Positions 25,101 through 34,100 of a DNA stretch of 64,000 bases are shown here, one piece after another. The stretch comes from BPGX01 sp035405785 (GTDB lineage: Bacteria > Bacteroidota > Bacteroidia > B-17B0 > Aurantibacillaceae): assembly GCA_035405785.1 (NCBI GenBank), contig DAONJS010000008.1:57730-121729 (forward strand), given 5' to 3'. Position numbers and translations under genes: made by a program. How positions within the stretch are numbered: position 1 is the first letter of the stretch; every line of letters starts with the position of its first letter. The notes under the pieces were generated by a model. It was not told the origin of the DNA, ran no database searches, and saw only the letters and a list, made by a program, of their open reading frames with translations.

Positions 25101-26967
25101 TCTCTCCATTCGCCCTGCTTATCAATACGCTCTTTATACTATCCTGAATCCCTGCAGTATCTACCGGCATTGTGTTGGGCGCACTTTTTACAAGTGAAGT
25201 AATCACCAACTTTCCCTGTGTATCTTTTATCTCGCTCCGCCATCCACCATTCGCATCTTTTACAAGCACCTTCACATAATGATTCGCATATCCCGCATTG
25301 TTTCCCAACAATCTATCCAACTCTTCTTGCAAAGGCGTCCCATAAAAATACAAAGTACTATGTTGCCCGCCTGCTTGCAAACTATCTCCTGCCAACCCAC
25401 TCTCTCTTATCCTTGGCTCGGGCTCATTTGTATACCGCTTTACCACAAATGGATAGCCATTCGCATCTGGCACATAAGAATACCCCGGCACCGCATTACT
25501 CATATATCCATTCTGATTTGAATAATACTTTGCCGATCCACTGCTTTTATTCATCTGCCCCGGTAAATACTGCCCACATCCCGCTACCTGTGTAGAATCT
25601 AACATAAAATCTTTGTATGAATATTTTTGCGATGGATTTGCTGTATTCTTATTCAATGTCATATAATATTCTAACAACTTACCCACTCCATTCAACGACG
25701 AAGGATGCGTCTCCACCGATGGCAAAACTTCTACACCTTCCTTGCCATGCACATCATAAATCCACTCTTTTACCAATGCCACACTATCTCCATTCACCAC
25801 ACTCACTTCTTGCTTTTTCAAAAATAATCCATCATAATAACTCACTAAATGATGTCCATTGCCTTCTTCATCTACTACCAACTCATACACCCAGTTTCTA
25901 TTCGGTTCCCAAACATTGGATGAATTTATTTGAACAATATCATCATTATAAGGTGGAACTAATAGTGACGCTACACTGCTTAACCCTTTTCTATTTACAG
26001 GATCATAATTATCTGGCATTGACCAAGGAAAATAAAAATAATCTCCACTCATCTGCTTCTGCACCGCCCGCACTCTGAATAATACATACCCCCTATCAAA
26101 TATCGCCGGCAACTGATAACTCGTCCCCCCTTTCACCCTCACCCTCATCGCTTTGTCCCTGAAATAAGGATATAACTTATTTGATGGAATTATAGTGTTA
26201 TTAGGCCCATAATCATCAATATACACCCACTCTAACTCATAAAACTCTGCACAACTTACAGGACTCCAATTTATGTTTATCACCTTCTTAACTGCATTCA
26301 AACTCGCCGATAAATTGTAATTACCCACAGCCGTATAACTCGGCATACATACATTCACTATCTCATCCGCACTTATATTAGCCATTATCTTTATCCTGCC
26401 ATTCACATTCGTAAATGGAACCAACTGCCCACTCTTATCTTTTACCCTCAAAACATTGACTTCTATCTTATATACATTCGTCTTCCTCAATTCTTCTCTA
26501 TCTAAACTCTCTCCATACTTTGTATAAAATATATGCAGCGTCTTAAATTCCGTTACCGGCAACAATGGACTACCCCCATACCACTTTACCTTCACATCTA
26601 CAAAATACTCCATCGTGTCTGGCACTACCTCATGTTCATCATAATCTACATACAATATCACCTGCCCCTTACTCCCTGTATGTGCTACATTTGTTGATGT
26701 TATAATAGGAAAATGAATGTCTTGCACAAAAAGAAAATTATTTGGCGATGTAATAGTAGTATCAACAGTTTTAATCTGCAATGGTGAGGAAATATAATCT
26801 ACCTGAGCAAAATGAAATTGAAAGATGGAAAATACAAAGATGAAAATGAAAATTAATTTGTTAATATTCAGCTTAAAATTAAACCGTAAAGTCGCAAAGC
26901 ACTCAAAGGATAATATAAGTTTTAAGTTTTGAGTGCTGCCGCTTCTAGTCAGCTTGCTGATATTCAT
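19189..26967 (-). CDS. Full-length Rhs (YD-repeat) toxin with zinc phospholipase C/HET-C-like tip
   Basis: About 2592 residues if it starts at the ATG at 26967. A hydrophobic export segment (NINKLIFIFIFVFSIFQFHFAQ) ends ~55 residues in. Then come FnIII/Ig-like parts (~60-350), a cysteine-rich middle (~700-1650) and the Rhs/YD core (~1700-2375: YDDVGNLLETVPPEG, KYDYRGRVVEQG, YRYDGLNRLRVVEHRK, DWLGNVRVVVSDKK), closing with DNPNLFVDKKG. The last ~214 residues contain LHTVQDFYSHSNYVE and further His/Asp (NADYMGFGLDLHFD, THYRMNKD, YHDLAKN), the pattern of HET-C/zinc phospholipase C proteins, so a membrane-phospholipid attack is likely. Rhs cores form a shell that holds and releases the tip; inferred here. 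The start is uncertain: the frame stays open to 27441, but that part translates REP-like repeats, and no ATG lies directly before the export segment. The only complete Rhs in the locus. Confidence 0.85.
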   Translation of the reverse strand: MNISKLTRSGSTQNLKLILSFECFATLRFNFKLNINKLIFIFIFVFSIFQFHFAQVDYISSPLQIKTVDTTITSPNNFLFVQDIHFPIITSTNVAHTGSKGQVILYVDYDEHEVVPDTMEYFVDVKVKWYGGSPLLPVTEFKTLHIFYTKYGESLDREELRKTNVYKIEVNVLRVKDKSGQLVPFTNVNGRIKIMANISADEIVNVCMPSYTAVGNYNLSASLNAVKKVININWSPVSCAEFYELEWVYIDDYGPNNTIIPSNKLYPYFRDKAMRVRVKGGTSYQLPAIFDRGYVLFRVRAVQKQMSGDYFYFPWSMPDNYDPVNRKGLSSVASLLVPPYNDDIVQINSSNVWEPNRNWVYELVVDEEGNGHHLVSYYDGLFLKKQEVSVVNGDSVALVKEWIYDVHGKEGVEVLPSVETHPSSLNGVGKLLEYYMTLNKNTANPSQKYSYKDFMLDSTQVAGCGQYLPGQMNKSSGSAKYYSNQNGYMSNAVPGYSYVPDANGYPFVVKRYTNEPEPRIRESGLAGDSLQAGGQHSTLYFYGTPLQEELDRLLGNNAGYANHYVKVLVKDANGGWRSEIKDTQGKLVITSLVKSAPNTMPVDTAGIQDSIKSVLISRANGEILPGMTADSLGDVYMKTIVTTGGSARFTYSVEANSFVDTCSNACYDCVWDLKLKVISSCGNDYTPNNVPNQLGVVVPDSVNFVCDTVNKKYSVSVVQNWGEGEVSIVRELSLNVDALKKYYEHWLANNHCIKSYEDFLNEELQKIDSSLCNTGCSGCADSLFTGGNEALPPGTSLCNTECDSSSLGDMCSNIYMIMLGDVSPGGQYATYTRDTLTGAMTWNGDDYSIFNNSSSHTFLPKNRILSYNLSPQIPPLLPSSFAGKYPYQYPIYFNGVSWVGDYLDENGNIDKVDLDVSSAVSNQYLVDTTKKWLGANGVYYTYPKYLKPEEFIDRFKPSWAKSLVIYHPEFIYWWECDHSIKTPTTALYGNTFAFDDSLQAHPEKLIGSGGPTFNSNIIHNDPFFNSTYGMTKMGVRWMRPYDWANSQTSSFCSGGKSAKDRMMERIANYNNSGKSLFQIANMMSNCGTVPTATNVVLDTSAAEMAVLLYTSLKHEVLMEYLHKRAMLKQAYNGVIGSVKTYTSISTNTTTSSFTPVNGNLPNISSSWWFNVSCGSGSSPHSNLTQISNYQSYLVLSQKDKRWGRMDELMGLDTAWYEGVVGKDGDSVAKCRCTKQEALNSLIQMLFMTDSLNTGLSAGIDSCSFYNVAGLSALTGGMPASVTSTIVPPGKQLELKIGNACVLPNNVYGANVELTISNTSTVVFGYNKIVGIQNLQYTGSASGVHYFTMSLWYYDANDSLRKEIINGKTCLDIDCLKDTMSIDYNSCNEFNCSYCNDRLPQILNLIMPDSCFLDTCINRFVYSTQCCYYAGCPLNSWSVSANNPNVGVIYSSYTVPVNCQNYYLKILFSKPISSIFGHSITSVFIPYRNTAYCTDTLWLVLKDVNTGIITDTVKIKVIDKGQCPEQANTGACYYHTTIPEEVIKTNTLVCADVPNLEGMEADSLEDGCLAAQVANAANVASVKYQAYMDSLKNYFVEAYVKQCKKLKEFMEIALPEQEEYYTLYLYDDVGNLLETVPPEGVVKLSATQVAQVQAYRLSGAGGLYPLHNKRSEYRYNSLNAKVVQETPDGGRDTMMYDNKFRLAAMQNSRMKDSLLYGYIKYDYRGRVVEQGIGKSSAVPTMSDLSAWNHPQNWISGRRERVVTLYDVGYSGLPSGYVQKHLKNRVSARWRDEDGDNVVDQVYAYSYDVLGNVERMYSYVRELDGFGVNIGWKRLRYEYDVVSGKVKGVYYQEGVAGEQWLHKYRYDGMNRLVSVKTSRDGWNWEEDGRYRYYLHRVMMRKEYGDRRVAGQDNIFTINGWMKGMNGFRNDENVDAGGDGKVGGTNQYTGKDVMSYEIGYYGGDYRSVSGVMLSVDSFVSLYNGNIGRVVISEDTLQEMGRRYRYDGLNRLRVVEHRKNAGSGYVSVNEYEERFDYDRDGNITNVLRWAKGSVMDSLKYVYYAGNNRLRRVLDGVPNNLYTWDIDNQIDVDNYEYDKTGNLVKDKSENMLIRWTYYNKVKSIDSVSFGKRLEFAYDANGDRVVKYDVKNKRKEIYIKDAQGNTLAVYEIKVGSLIDSLFTREFNIYGTERIGYLEDRNYLGKKTKGKTVNLSPISTMKTLPTLPPSISPLPTTPTFTTFLGGSGSSLVGVYYGKKRYELSDWLGNVRVVVSDKKVQDNVSGVVVLNYKPEVLSIRDYYAFGSEINERNFEPIKPKYRYGFNSKENDNEIYGNGNALNFGDRIYNSRLGYFLSVDKMFSEAPEWTPYRFGADNPNLFVDKKGNFEVPIHKEITENVAKQNKLNMFQIKALSIGVQNADYMGFGLDLHFDNRKNFSEIQSTWKSINEVKSIIKRTNDYYALGILLHTVQDFYSHSNYVELYVQYYKDQGGDMSKFSADMIPLFEDGIKIKEFREKYLEPKLRTGDFDLKKNEKFDFFGLFGDFDENDKNTHYRMNKDSNKSLQGKEKVKGTKMTYHDLAKNVATRATDKILKEKKKK

Positions 26968-27210
26968 CGTCAGCATTTTTAATGCCGACGCTCTTGGTCG
27001 GCATCCTGACGACATTCGTGTCAGGACAAGTGCTGACATTTTGTAAAACAAAATCGTCAAGCATTTTGAGATATAAAAATGAAAAGAAGAAATTACAACT
27101 AAAAATGCAGACGACATAAGTGTCAGCATCCCGACATTTATTATCGTCGGGACTAAACACTCAAAACTCATAACTAATAAAACCTTTGCGTCTTTGCATC
27201 TCCGCAGTAA
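26877..27210. repeat. Composite REP-like palindrome block over the Rhs 5' end
   Basis: The block is bounded by inverted versions of one short sequence (GTAAAGTCGCAAAG near 26885 and CTTTGCGTCTTTGC near 27184) and inside by TTTTGAGTG and CACTCAAAAC. Within lie palindromes such as ATGCCGACGCTCTTGGTCGGC with its complement, CCTGACGACATTCGTGTCAGG and a CCCGAC...GTCGGG hairpin near 27130. The same arrangement is seen in shorter form at 62762-62915. It covers the region where the Rhs gene should have its start and promoter. A RAYT transposase gene lies 260 bp away. Confidence 0.75.
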
Positions 27211-27328
27211 ATAATTAAAAAAGAAGTAAATAAACAATAATTTCAATCTATTCAGCATACAAAAATTTCCAGGCACAAAGTACAAAAAATTTCTCATAAA
27301 ATGTGAAAACATATTTTTGATTTTTTTT

Positions 27329-27442
27329 GGTTGGGGCAATTCATGAATTGCCCTTACAGGTTGGGGCGTATTGCCATACGCCCTTACAGGTTGGGGCGAA
27401 TGGCAATTCGCCAAAGGATGTTGAACCCCGGAGGGGTTCAAT
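27329..27442. repeat. Three tandem 30-bp hairpin units plus one more palindrome
   Basis: Three units in a row share the frame GGTTGGGGC ... GCCCTTACA, and their inner bases differ but stay self-complementary (GGGCAATTCATGAATTGCCC; GGGCGTATTGCCATACGCCC; GGCGAATGGCAATTCGCC). The third unit ends differently (CCAAAGG). Then comes the separate palindrome TTGAACCCCGGAGGGGTTCAA at 27421-27441. A relative of the first unit (GGGCAATTCGTGAATTGCCC) lies near 27990 on the other side of the transposase gene. Confidence 0.8.
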
Positions 27443-27467
27443 GTAAATTAAACCGGAATTTTCGGTA

Positions 27468-27917
27468 TCAATAAAGATACCGATCATCAAAGTATATATT
27501 ATGCATCTTTAATAATTCCTTGTATTCTTCTATAAAAGAATGGTAAATATGATAATTCTCTTGTTCCTTAATATAATTTATCCAGTATTCCAACTTCTCG
27601 TCAGAAACAGAAAATGCTCCATATCCATCTTGCCATCCCTTAAAATGAGGAAATAACCACTTCTCCTTCATCATTTTGCTACTGGATAATTTCAAATCTT
27701 TTACAAGATCCGCCAGATTTACAGATGAATGTAAGGATAGCAATATATGAATATGGTTTTCTACACCATTAATACAATGTACATAGCAACCTTTTTTCTT
27801 AATTACACCTGCCATATATCTGAATAATCTCTTTCTTTCATCCTCTCCATTCAATGTGAGTTGTGCATTTTTGGTAGCAAACACAATATGGCAAATTATT
27901 TTCGTAAATGTGCTCAT
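27468..27917 (-). CDS. REP-associated tyrosine transposase (RAYT, Y1/IS200-like)
   Basis: A 149-residue single-domain Y1 (HUH) transposase of the usual length. Visible motifs: the opening ICHIVFATKNAQLTLNGEDE, YVHCINGVENHIHILLSLH with the HUH metal-binding pair HIH, VKDLKLSSSKMMKEKW, and the helix WINYIKEQENYHIYHSF that should carry the nucleophilic tyrosine. Such enzymes nick and rejoin single-stranded DNA at REP hairpins and are thought to spread REP elements. Palindromes lie on both sides (26877-27442 and 27985-28110), as expected for a RAYT and its substrates. The gene separates the Rhs gene from the operon that encodes its likely partners, so insertion into the operon is plausible. Confidence 0.9.
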   Translation of the reverse strand: MSTFTKIICHIVFATKNAQLTLNGEDERKRLFRYMAGVIKKKGCYVHCINGVENHIHILLSLHSSVNLADLVKDLKLSSSKMMKEKWLFPHFKGWQDGYGAFSVSDEKLEYWINYIKEQENYHIYHSFIEEYKELLKMHNIYFDDRYLY

Positions 27918-27984
27918 TTATTTTTTATTATTCTCTTTTAAGACCGATTTAATGTAAATTATATTCATTCTCATATTCCTTTAT

Positions 27985-28172
27985 CTTTTTTGGGCAATTC
28001 GTGAATTGCCCCTACCATTTAATAAACGACATAAATGTCGTCCCTATTCACTTGCCGACGCTATTGGTCGGCATGCTGACCGCAAGCGTTAGCATTTCAC
28101 TTCTATAATCCTGCCATCCCTTCGGGATTTTTTGGTGTTAATTTTTCACTCTTCACTCTTCACTCTTCACTT
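27985..28172. repeat. REP-like palindromes and a 7-bp tandem repeat between the RAYT and the giant partner gene
   Basis: The 258-nt gap holds GGGCAATTCGTGAATTGCCC (about 27990), GACGACATAAATGTCGTC (about 28024), GCCGACGCTATTGGTCGGC (about 28053), an ATCCC/GGGAT hairpin followed by Ts on the plus strand (28116-28132) and a run of the heptamer CACTCTT, three to four copies (28146-28172). Several repeat words match the block at 26877-27210. No gene is visible here. Confidence 0.75.
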
Positions 28173-28175
28173 CTC

Positions 28176-31100
28176 TCATCTTTTCTCCATCTTCTTATAC
28201 ATCACAAATACATTTCCCTTTTCTGTTTCTTTTACTACCTCCTGCAATTCGTTTCTGTTATTATACACATATCTTGCTGCAAATCCATTTTCATCTAATA
28301 CCGCTGCTAACAATTTTGTATATGGATAATACACAAAATTCTTAACCATCGCATCTTTTGGGTTGATTCTTACATCATCAACATACAATGGCAAATTACC
28401 TGCATTTTTAATCTTTATCTTTAATCTATCGCAAGCTACAGGATTTTGTAATGTCAACTCAAAACGATATTGCTTCCATCCTTCTATTTCAGGCGATTCA
28501 TAAACTTTAGTTACATTTAATTTCGTCTGATTCAAATATATTTCCACATAATTACTATCCAACACACAATTAACCGGTGATGTCATACCTGCCATTACAA
28601 TATTAAAATACTGTGATGATGGTGTTAATGGAATACACCTTGCCCACAAACTTATTTCATAAGTTCTGATGGTATCATAAGGTGCAAACTTATCTGAATA
28701 ATACGAAGGATAAACATAAAATGGCGGTGGTGCAGAATAGGATGGAAAGAATTGTTTACTAAATCCTGAAATAACATTTGTATTATACACCAAACTATCA
28801 TTAGGAACTAATTTAGCACTGTACAATCCTGTATGGGCAACTATTCCTGTTATTTTAGAGGAGTTAGCATAGATATTATCAAACCGGAAATGTGGTTTAT
28901 AGGTGTTTGGAGTATCAACTGGCATGTAATTAAGTTCAAAACTTTCAAATGCAATTTCTTCACTTCTGGCATTATAGGCAATGGCTTCCTGCAATAAACC
29001 TTTCCATCCATATTGAGCAGAAGAGTATATACCACTTATATCATGTTCCTGAATAGGCACGCCATTGATGTTGCAATAATCCACCACACTAACCAATTTC
29101 CACTTAATTTCATTTGTCATCCATGTTCCAGTATATAACCAGAATCTATCAATTTTTTCATAATGTGATTGTTTAGGTAATTGCACAGAAGTGTTTATAT
29201 TTTTCGGTATTCTGTTAGTATAATACACATAACTTTTATGAACTCTCCACGCGTTTCTTAAGTGATACACAAAAGGATTCACTTTCAAATTAGGAGGTAA
29301 CATTCCATTAAACCCTCCCATAATTGGAACATCAATAACTGTATTTAATCCACCTTGATGACTTATTACTACATGATGAACATTTGGACATAAACCATTC
29401 ATACTAAATGTTTGTATTGAACCAGGAGATAAATTAAGTGTCACTGTTTTTGTACAGCCCATAATGTCTTTTACTTGAATAGTATATGTTCCAGAACAAA
29501 CATTAGGAATAACAAATGGATTTGATGATATAAAATAAGGTTGAACATTTGTATATGTTGTAATACTTCCAGATGGAGAACCTACTTTAACTGTATAACT
29601 ACAAGGCGTTGAAGCTAAACACCACCCTCCACCTATTGCAAGAGATAAGTACCCATTACATCCACTACAAGATGGAATATAGTTTAATGCTGTTACATTT
29701 ATTTGAGAAGGACCAACAACATAAGCAGAATTTGATATACTTAATACCACATTATTAGTATCTTTTAATATGACTTGATAAGGATTTCCACACGCACAAA
29801 CATTATTAATGGTATAAGTTCCTGGTGTAGGCACCATTGTCAATGTTGGTAATGGAGAACATATAGAAGGCGACCAATCTAAAATATAAGGGCCAACGCA
29901 TGCACTATTTATGTTTAATACTAATTTTCCATCACAAGTTCCTGCACAACTTACATCATATCCATTTAGTGTAACTGTAGCACAAGGTGCATTTAATAAT
30001 GTACCACTAGAAGCACTTGTTTGTGTTACACTCTGTGATGTTGCTGAAAAACTTGTTGGTGAAACTGCAATGGCAGATTGATGTGGGCTTGCCACTGTTC
30101 CCGTAGATATTGTTGTAGAAGAATTATTCGTTATATTTAAGTTTGTGTATGATGGGGGACTAAAGGTTGCTGTATTAACAGTTTGAACACTTGCCGCCGC
30201 TGGTCCAGTTAAAGTATACGAAGAAGGTGAAACTGTACTTGTAGGATTTGTAGTGGGCGTAACAAAACTTAAATTTCCTTGACCAAGATAAATACTATCA
30301 TTAGGAGTTAAACAAGCAGATACACTAATTGCACTTGAACAACTAGGGCAATGTCCAGTAATTCCACATTTATCTTGCACATTTACTGTCACTTGCACTA
30401 CTGGCATATTACTACTTGCCATCGTTGGCCCCAGCATTCCATAAGTTGGATGATAAGTATAATTCTGTCCTGCAATTAAAGTACCAGTCCATGTACCAGA
30501 TGTGTCTTTACAACTAATTTTACAACTATCACTTACAACAGAAAAATAATCTGTATATGTGCTTGCGCTCGCTGTCAAAATTTCTCTACTGGTATTTATC
30601 TGAATATTATTCACAGAAATCGGGCTTTTCTTCATCGTGTATTGCTCAACAAACTCTCCTAACTTATTTCTATTTCCTGATTCATACACCATCACATAAC
30701 TCGTATAATTATTCACTGTATTACCACTCCTGTCTATCAAATAATTATTAGACCCTGCCTTGTATACCCACATAAAGTCAGCATTATTTGTTATACTCAT
30801 TAATTTATCTCCATCTCTCAATTGAATTGTATTTGGAGTATAAGAAATAACCCCTGAATTATTTGTAATTATTTTCATAATAATTCCTGTATTCACAGAA
30901 GCACTACCCATATTCTTATAAACATGATAGGCAGGTAATGAAAAACTAAATCGTTCATTACCATACTTTTCCTTCACTGAATTTAATACATCTGCACCAC
31001 TAACAGGATCAAATAAATAATGCTTCACACTTACATTGGCTCCCTTATCCATTATCTCTTCCTCCTTCAATACCCCATGCATATATACTGTTTTATTTAC

Positions 31101-34100
31101 TACTGATGACCTGAAAACACTCTCAGAATAATTCACATTTGGCCACGCAGTTGGAATAGGTATAGGAAAGATACCAACTATTGAAAGATCCAGATTTAAC
31201 TGAAGTTGAAAATTACTACTAATACTTTTTTCTTCTCTCCAATCTACAACCACATCCATATCAAGCCCACTGTAAGCACTTTCTATTGAATTATCATCTT
31301 TCAAATACTTAACAGGATCAAAAGTGTAATGGTATATCTTATGAGTAACAAGTGTATTCTTTCCATCATAAATTTTTACTTCTTTAGGTTTTCCCGGCAT
31401 ATCACTTAATACCGTACAAAATCCCTGTGATGCTACGGCATGTGTAAGTTTTACATAATTTAAATTTTTCACAACATGATCTTGATCCATTGGCGTACTC
31501 TTCATTTGAACAGGAAAATCATAATCAGTATAAAACCAATGCTCTTCATAGCCATTAGAAGAATATGGTGCTTGTACCTCTTCTTTTACAACCACTCTTC
31601 TATATCCAACAGAAGGACCAGGCATCTGTCCTTCATTGATAGGATTATAATAAGTATAATTGATATTTGGCGTCAATAATCTGGTCCATTTCATAATAGC
31701 AGGGAAACTTGTATTATTTTGATAACTAATTCCTCTCCTTAATGTATTTTCATCTGCTCCTACCATTGGCTCATTGGCTGCTACACCACTACTTGTTCCA
31801 TTTTGCATTTCATAATAATATCTCTTTACATGTGTTATATCAGCATTACTCTCTCCTGTTTTTGACTGCCAGTTGTTCTTGTATATAACTCTTTTTACTC
31901 TGCTCGTTCCACTGTATTTTCTATCCCTTACACATAATCTAATCCAACTATATTGTGGGGCAATATTTTTTCCAAATCCCTTTAAATCCATATACTTAAA
32001 AGGACCGCTTAACAATGCCACTAATTGATTAGCAAAAAAAGATGGTGATTGAATGAACTCATTAACCACAAATTGCACTACACTTATTGGATCATCATAA
32101 TAAGTTGGTGTTTTATCCTGATAAAAATGTTGAGCATTTGTAAATACCCATTGCATAGCCGCCATTTGAAATGGATGATAAGTAGAACCTTTATATGAAA
32201 TGTTTTTCAACTTAATTGCTCCATAATACTTATTTGTAGAATTATCTTTAAATACATTTTTTGATTCAATCTCTGCAAAACCATAAACCATCTCATATCT
32301 GTTGCCAAAATTCCCACCCGGTTTTGTTACATTCATAGCAACCTTAAAATACATTTGTGAATTCACATCCTCTAAAAAATACTTATTAAACTCTGCTTGT
32401 GCCGTACTTAATGAAACACTTGAAGGTATATCTGTTTCAAATATCAACCAACTTCCAGTTGAAATATTAGTAATAGTACCAGGTAATCCTAATGAATTGG
32501 AACTGTTACTTATAGAATGTAATCTAAACATCTGCATAGCCCGTTTATCTTGCACATATACATAATCATCTGATTCATACTCTATTTCTATGCTACCTCC
32601 ACCCGGTAATTCAATCTGTTTTAATCTCCATGCCTGTGCCGCTGAATCTGCTTGTGCTTTATCACTAGGTCTGTAAGGATACAATGTATTATTACTTCCT
32701 AAAATTGGATTCATATCATTACCATATCTGTCATTCCTGCCTAAATTATATAAAGGATTGTTTGAATTATATGTGAAAAAATATTTGCTGATTTGATCTT
32801 TCATACTATTACCATTCATAATAATAACAGATTTTAATGTCAACTTACCACCATTGTTAACAAGAGAATTTGGAACTCCTTGACATAGAGTATAATCATA
32901 TACAAAGTATATTCTCTTCTTTGCTCTTAATGCTTGTAAAGTAGACTGTTTGTGTAACAAAAATTCTTGTAAATCATACAATACTATACTATCCAATTTA
33001 TGTAAATATTGAGAACCCAATCCTCCATTTTCACCATTCGCCTCTCTAGCATCGCTTCTTTGACTGGTATAAAAAATGGCAATCTCAGTTTTACTCCTTA
33101 CAGTATCTATATACCAAACATCTTTTACTCCATAACTGTATACCCCCATTCCATCATCATTTTTACTAAGAGCACCTGGCTGATATTGTGCAATATAATT
33201 TAAATTACTCATAGGACTTCTCCATTTGTAATCAGTAATTTTTCTATTGTAATGAAAAATCAAATAATCACCTGCATCATCTGGCGTTGGTCCATCGCCC
33301 TTGATATCACTGTATTCTGGTGAATATATTTCTGTTAAATGATAAGCATACACATAAGCCGGTATTTCTTGTGAATGATAATAATGTTGTAAACCTTTGC
33401 TATTTGAAGTTGAATTATCTCCAGGATTATAAGTAGTTGTTGGAACATTTAGAATATTGAAATTACTTCCATCAAAAGTCGCTTCTCCTCCAATATTAAA
33501 AGAAACTTCTTTCTGTAACTTATTGTATGCAGGACAGCCAAAAACAAATCTTTGTCCTTTTTCATTCAAAATCTCAATATGTGTAATATGATGGTCTTTA
33601 CTTACTATATTTACACTATCATAATACTGCTTGTACAGTTTATTATATAGAGGATGTAATTTAATTTGCTTATATTTTATTGGCAGAAAAGTAGTAGATG
33701 ATGCTGGATATTCTGGGCCATTATATTTATCTGCAAATACTCCCAATGCAGATCCACTTGATGAAGAACCTACTTGCAATGAATTTTGTAAATAGTAATT
33801 AAATTTATCTTTATGTAATTTATATGCTACTGCGTCTGTGTTGTACATTCCACCAAAATAAGTCGTAGATATACCTTTACCACCATCTTCAATTTTTCTA
33901 AAATAGATATTTGAAAATCCATTTGAAAATTTATTACTATTACTTGTGCTTCCAAATGCATTGTTCTGAATAATCCAATATCCTGAATTTTGAGTAGAAA
34001 CTCCATAAGTTGGATTCAAAGCACCTTTAAATGCATTGCCTGCACCAAATTCAAAATCTACTTTTACATCATGCCCTTTATTAGCTACAAAATTATGATT

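Noticed and set aside
27329..27418. CRISPR-like array of three regularly spaced repeats
   Set aside because: The constant part is a hairpin frame and the variable centres are self-complementary, with no unrelated spacers and no cas genes; these are REP-like units.
26968..27441. N-terminal extension of the Rhs frame to 27441
   Set aside because: The translated sequence is REP-like palindromes and tandem hairpins (PQPVRA repeated), not a protein domain, and an export segment lies further downstream.
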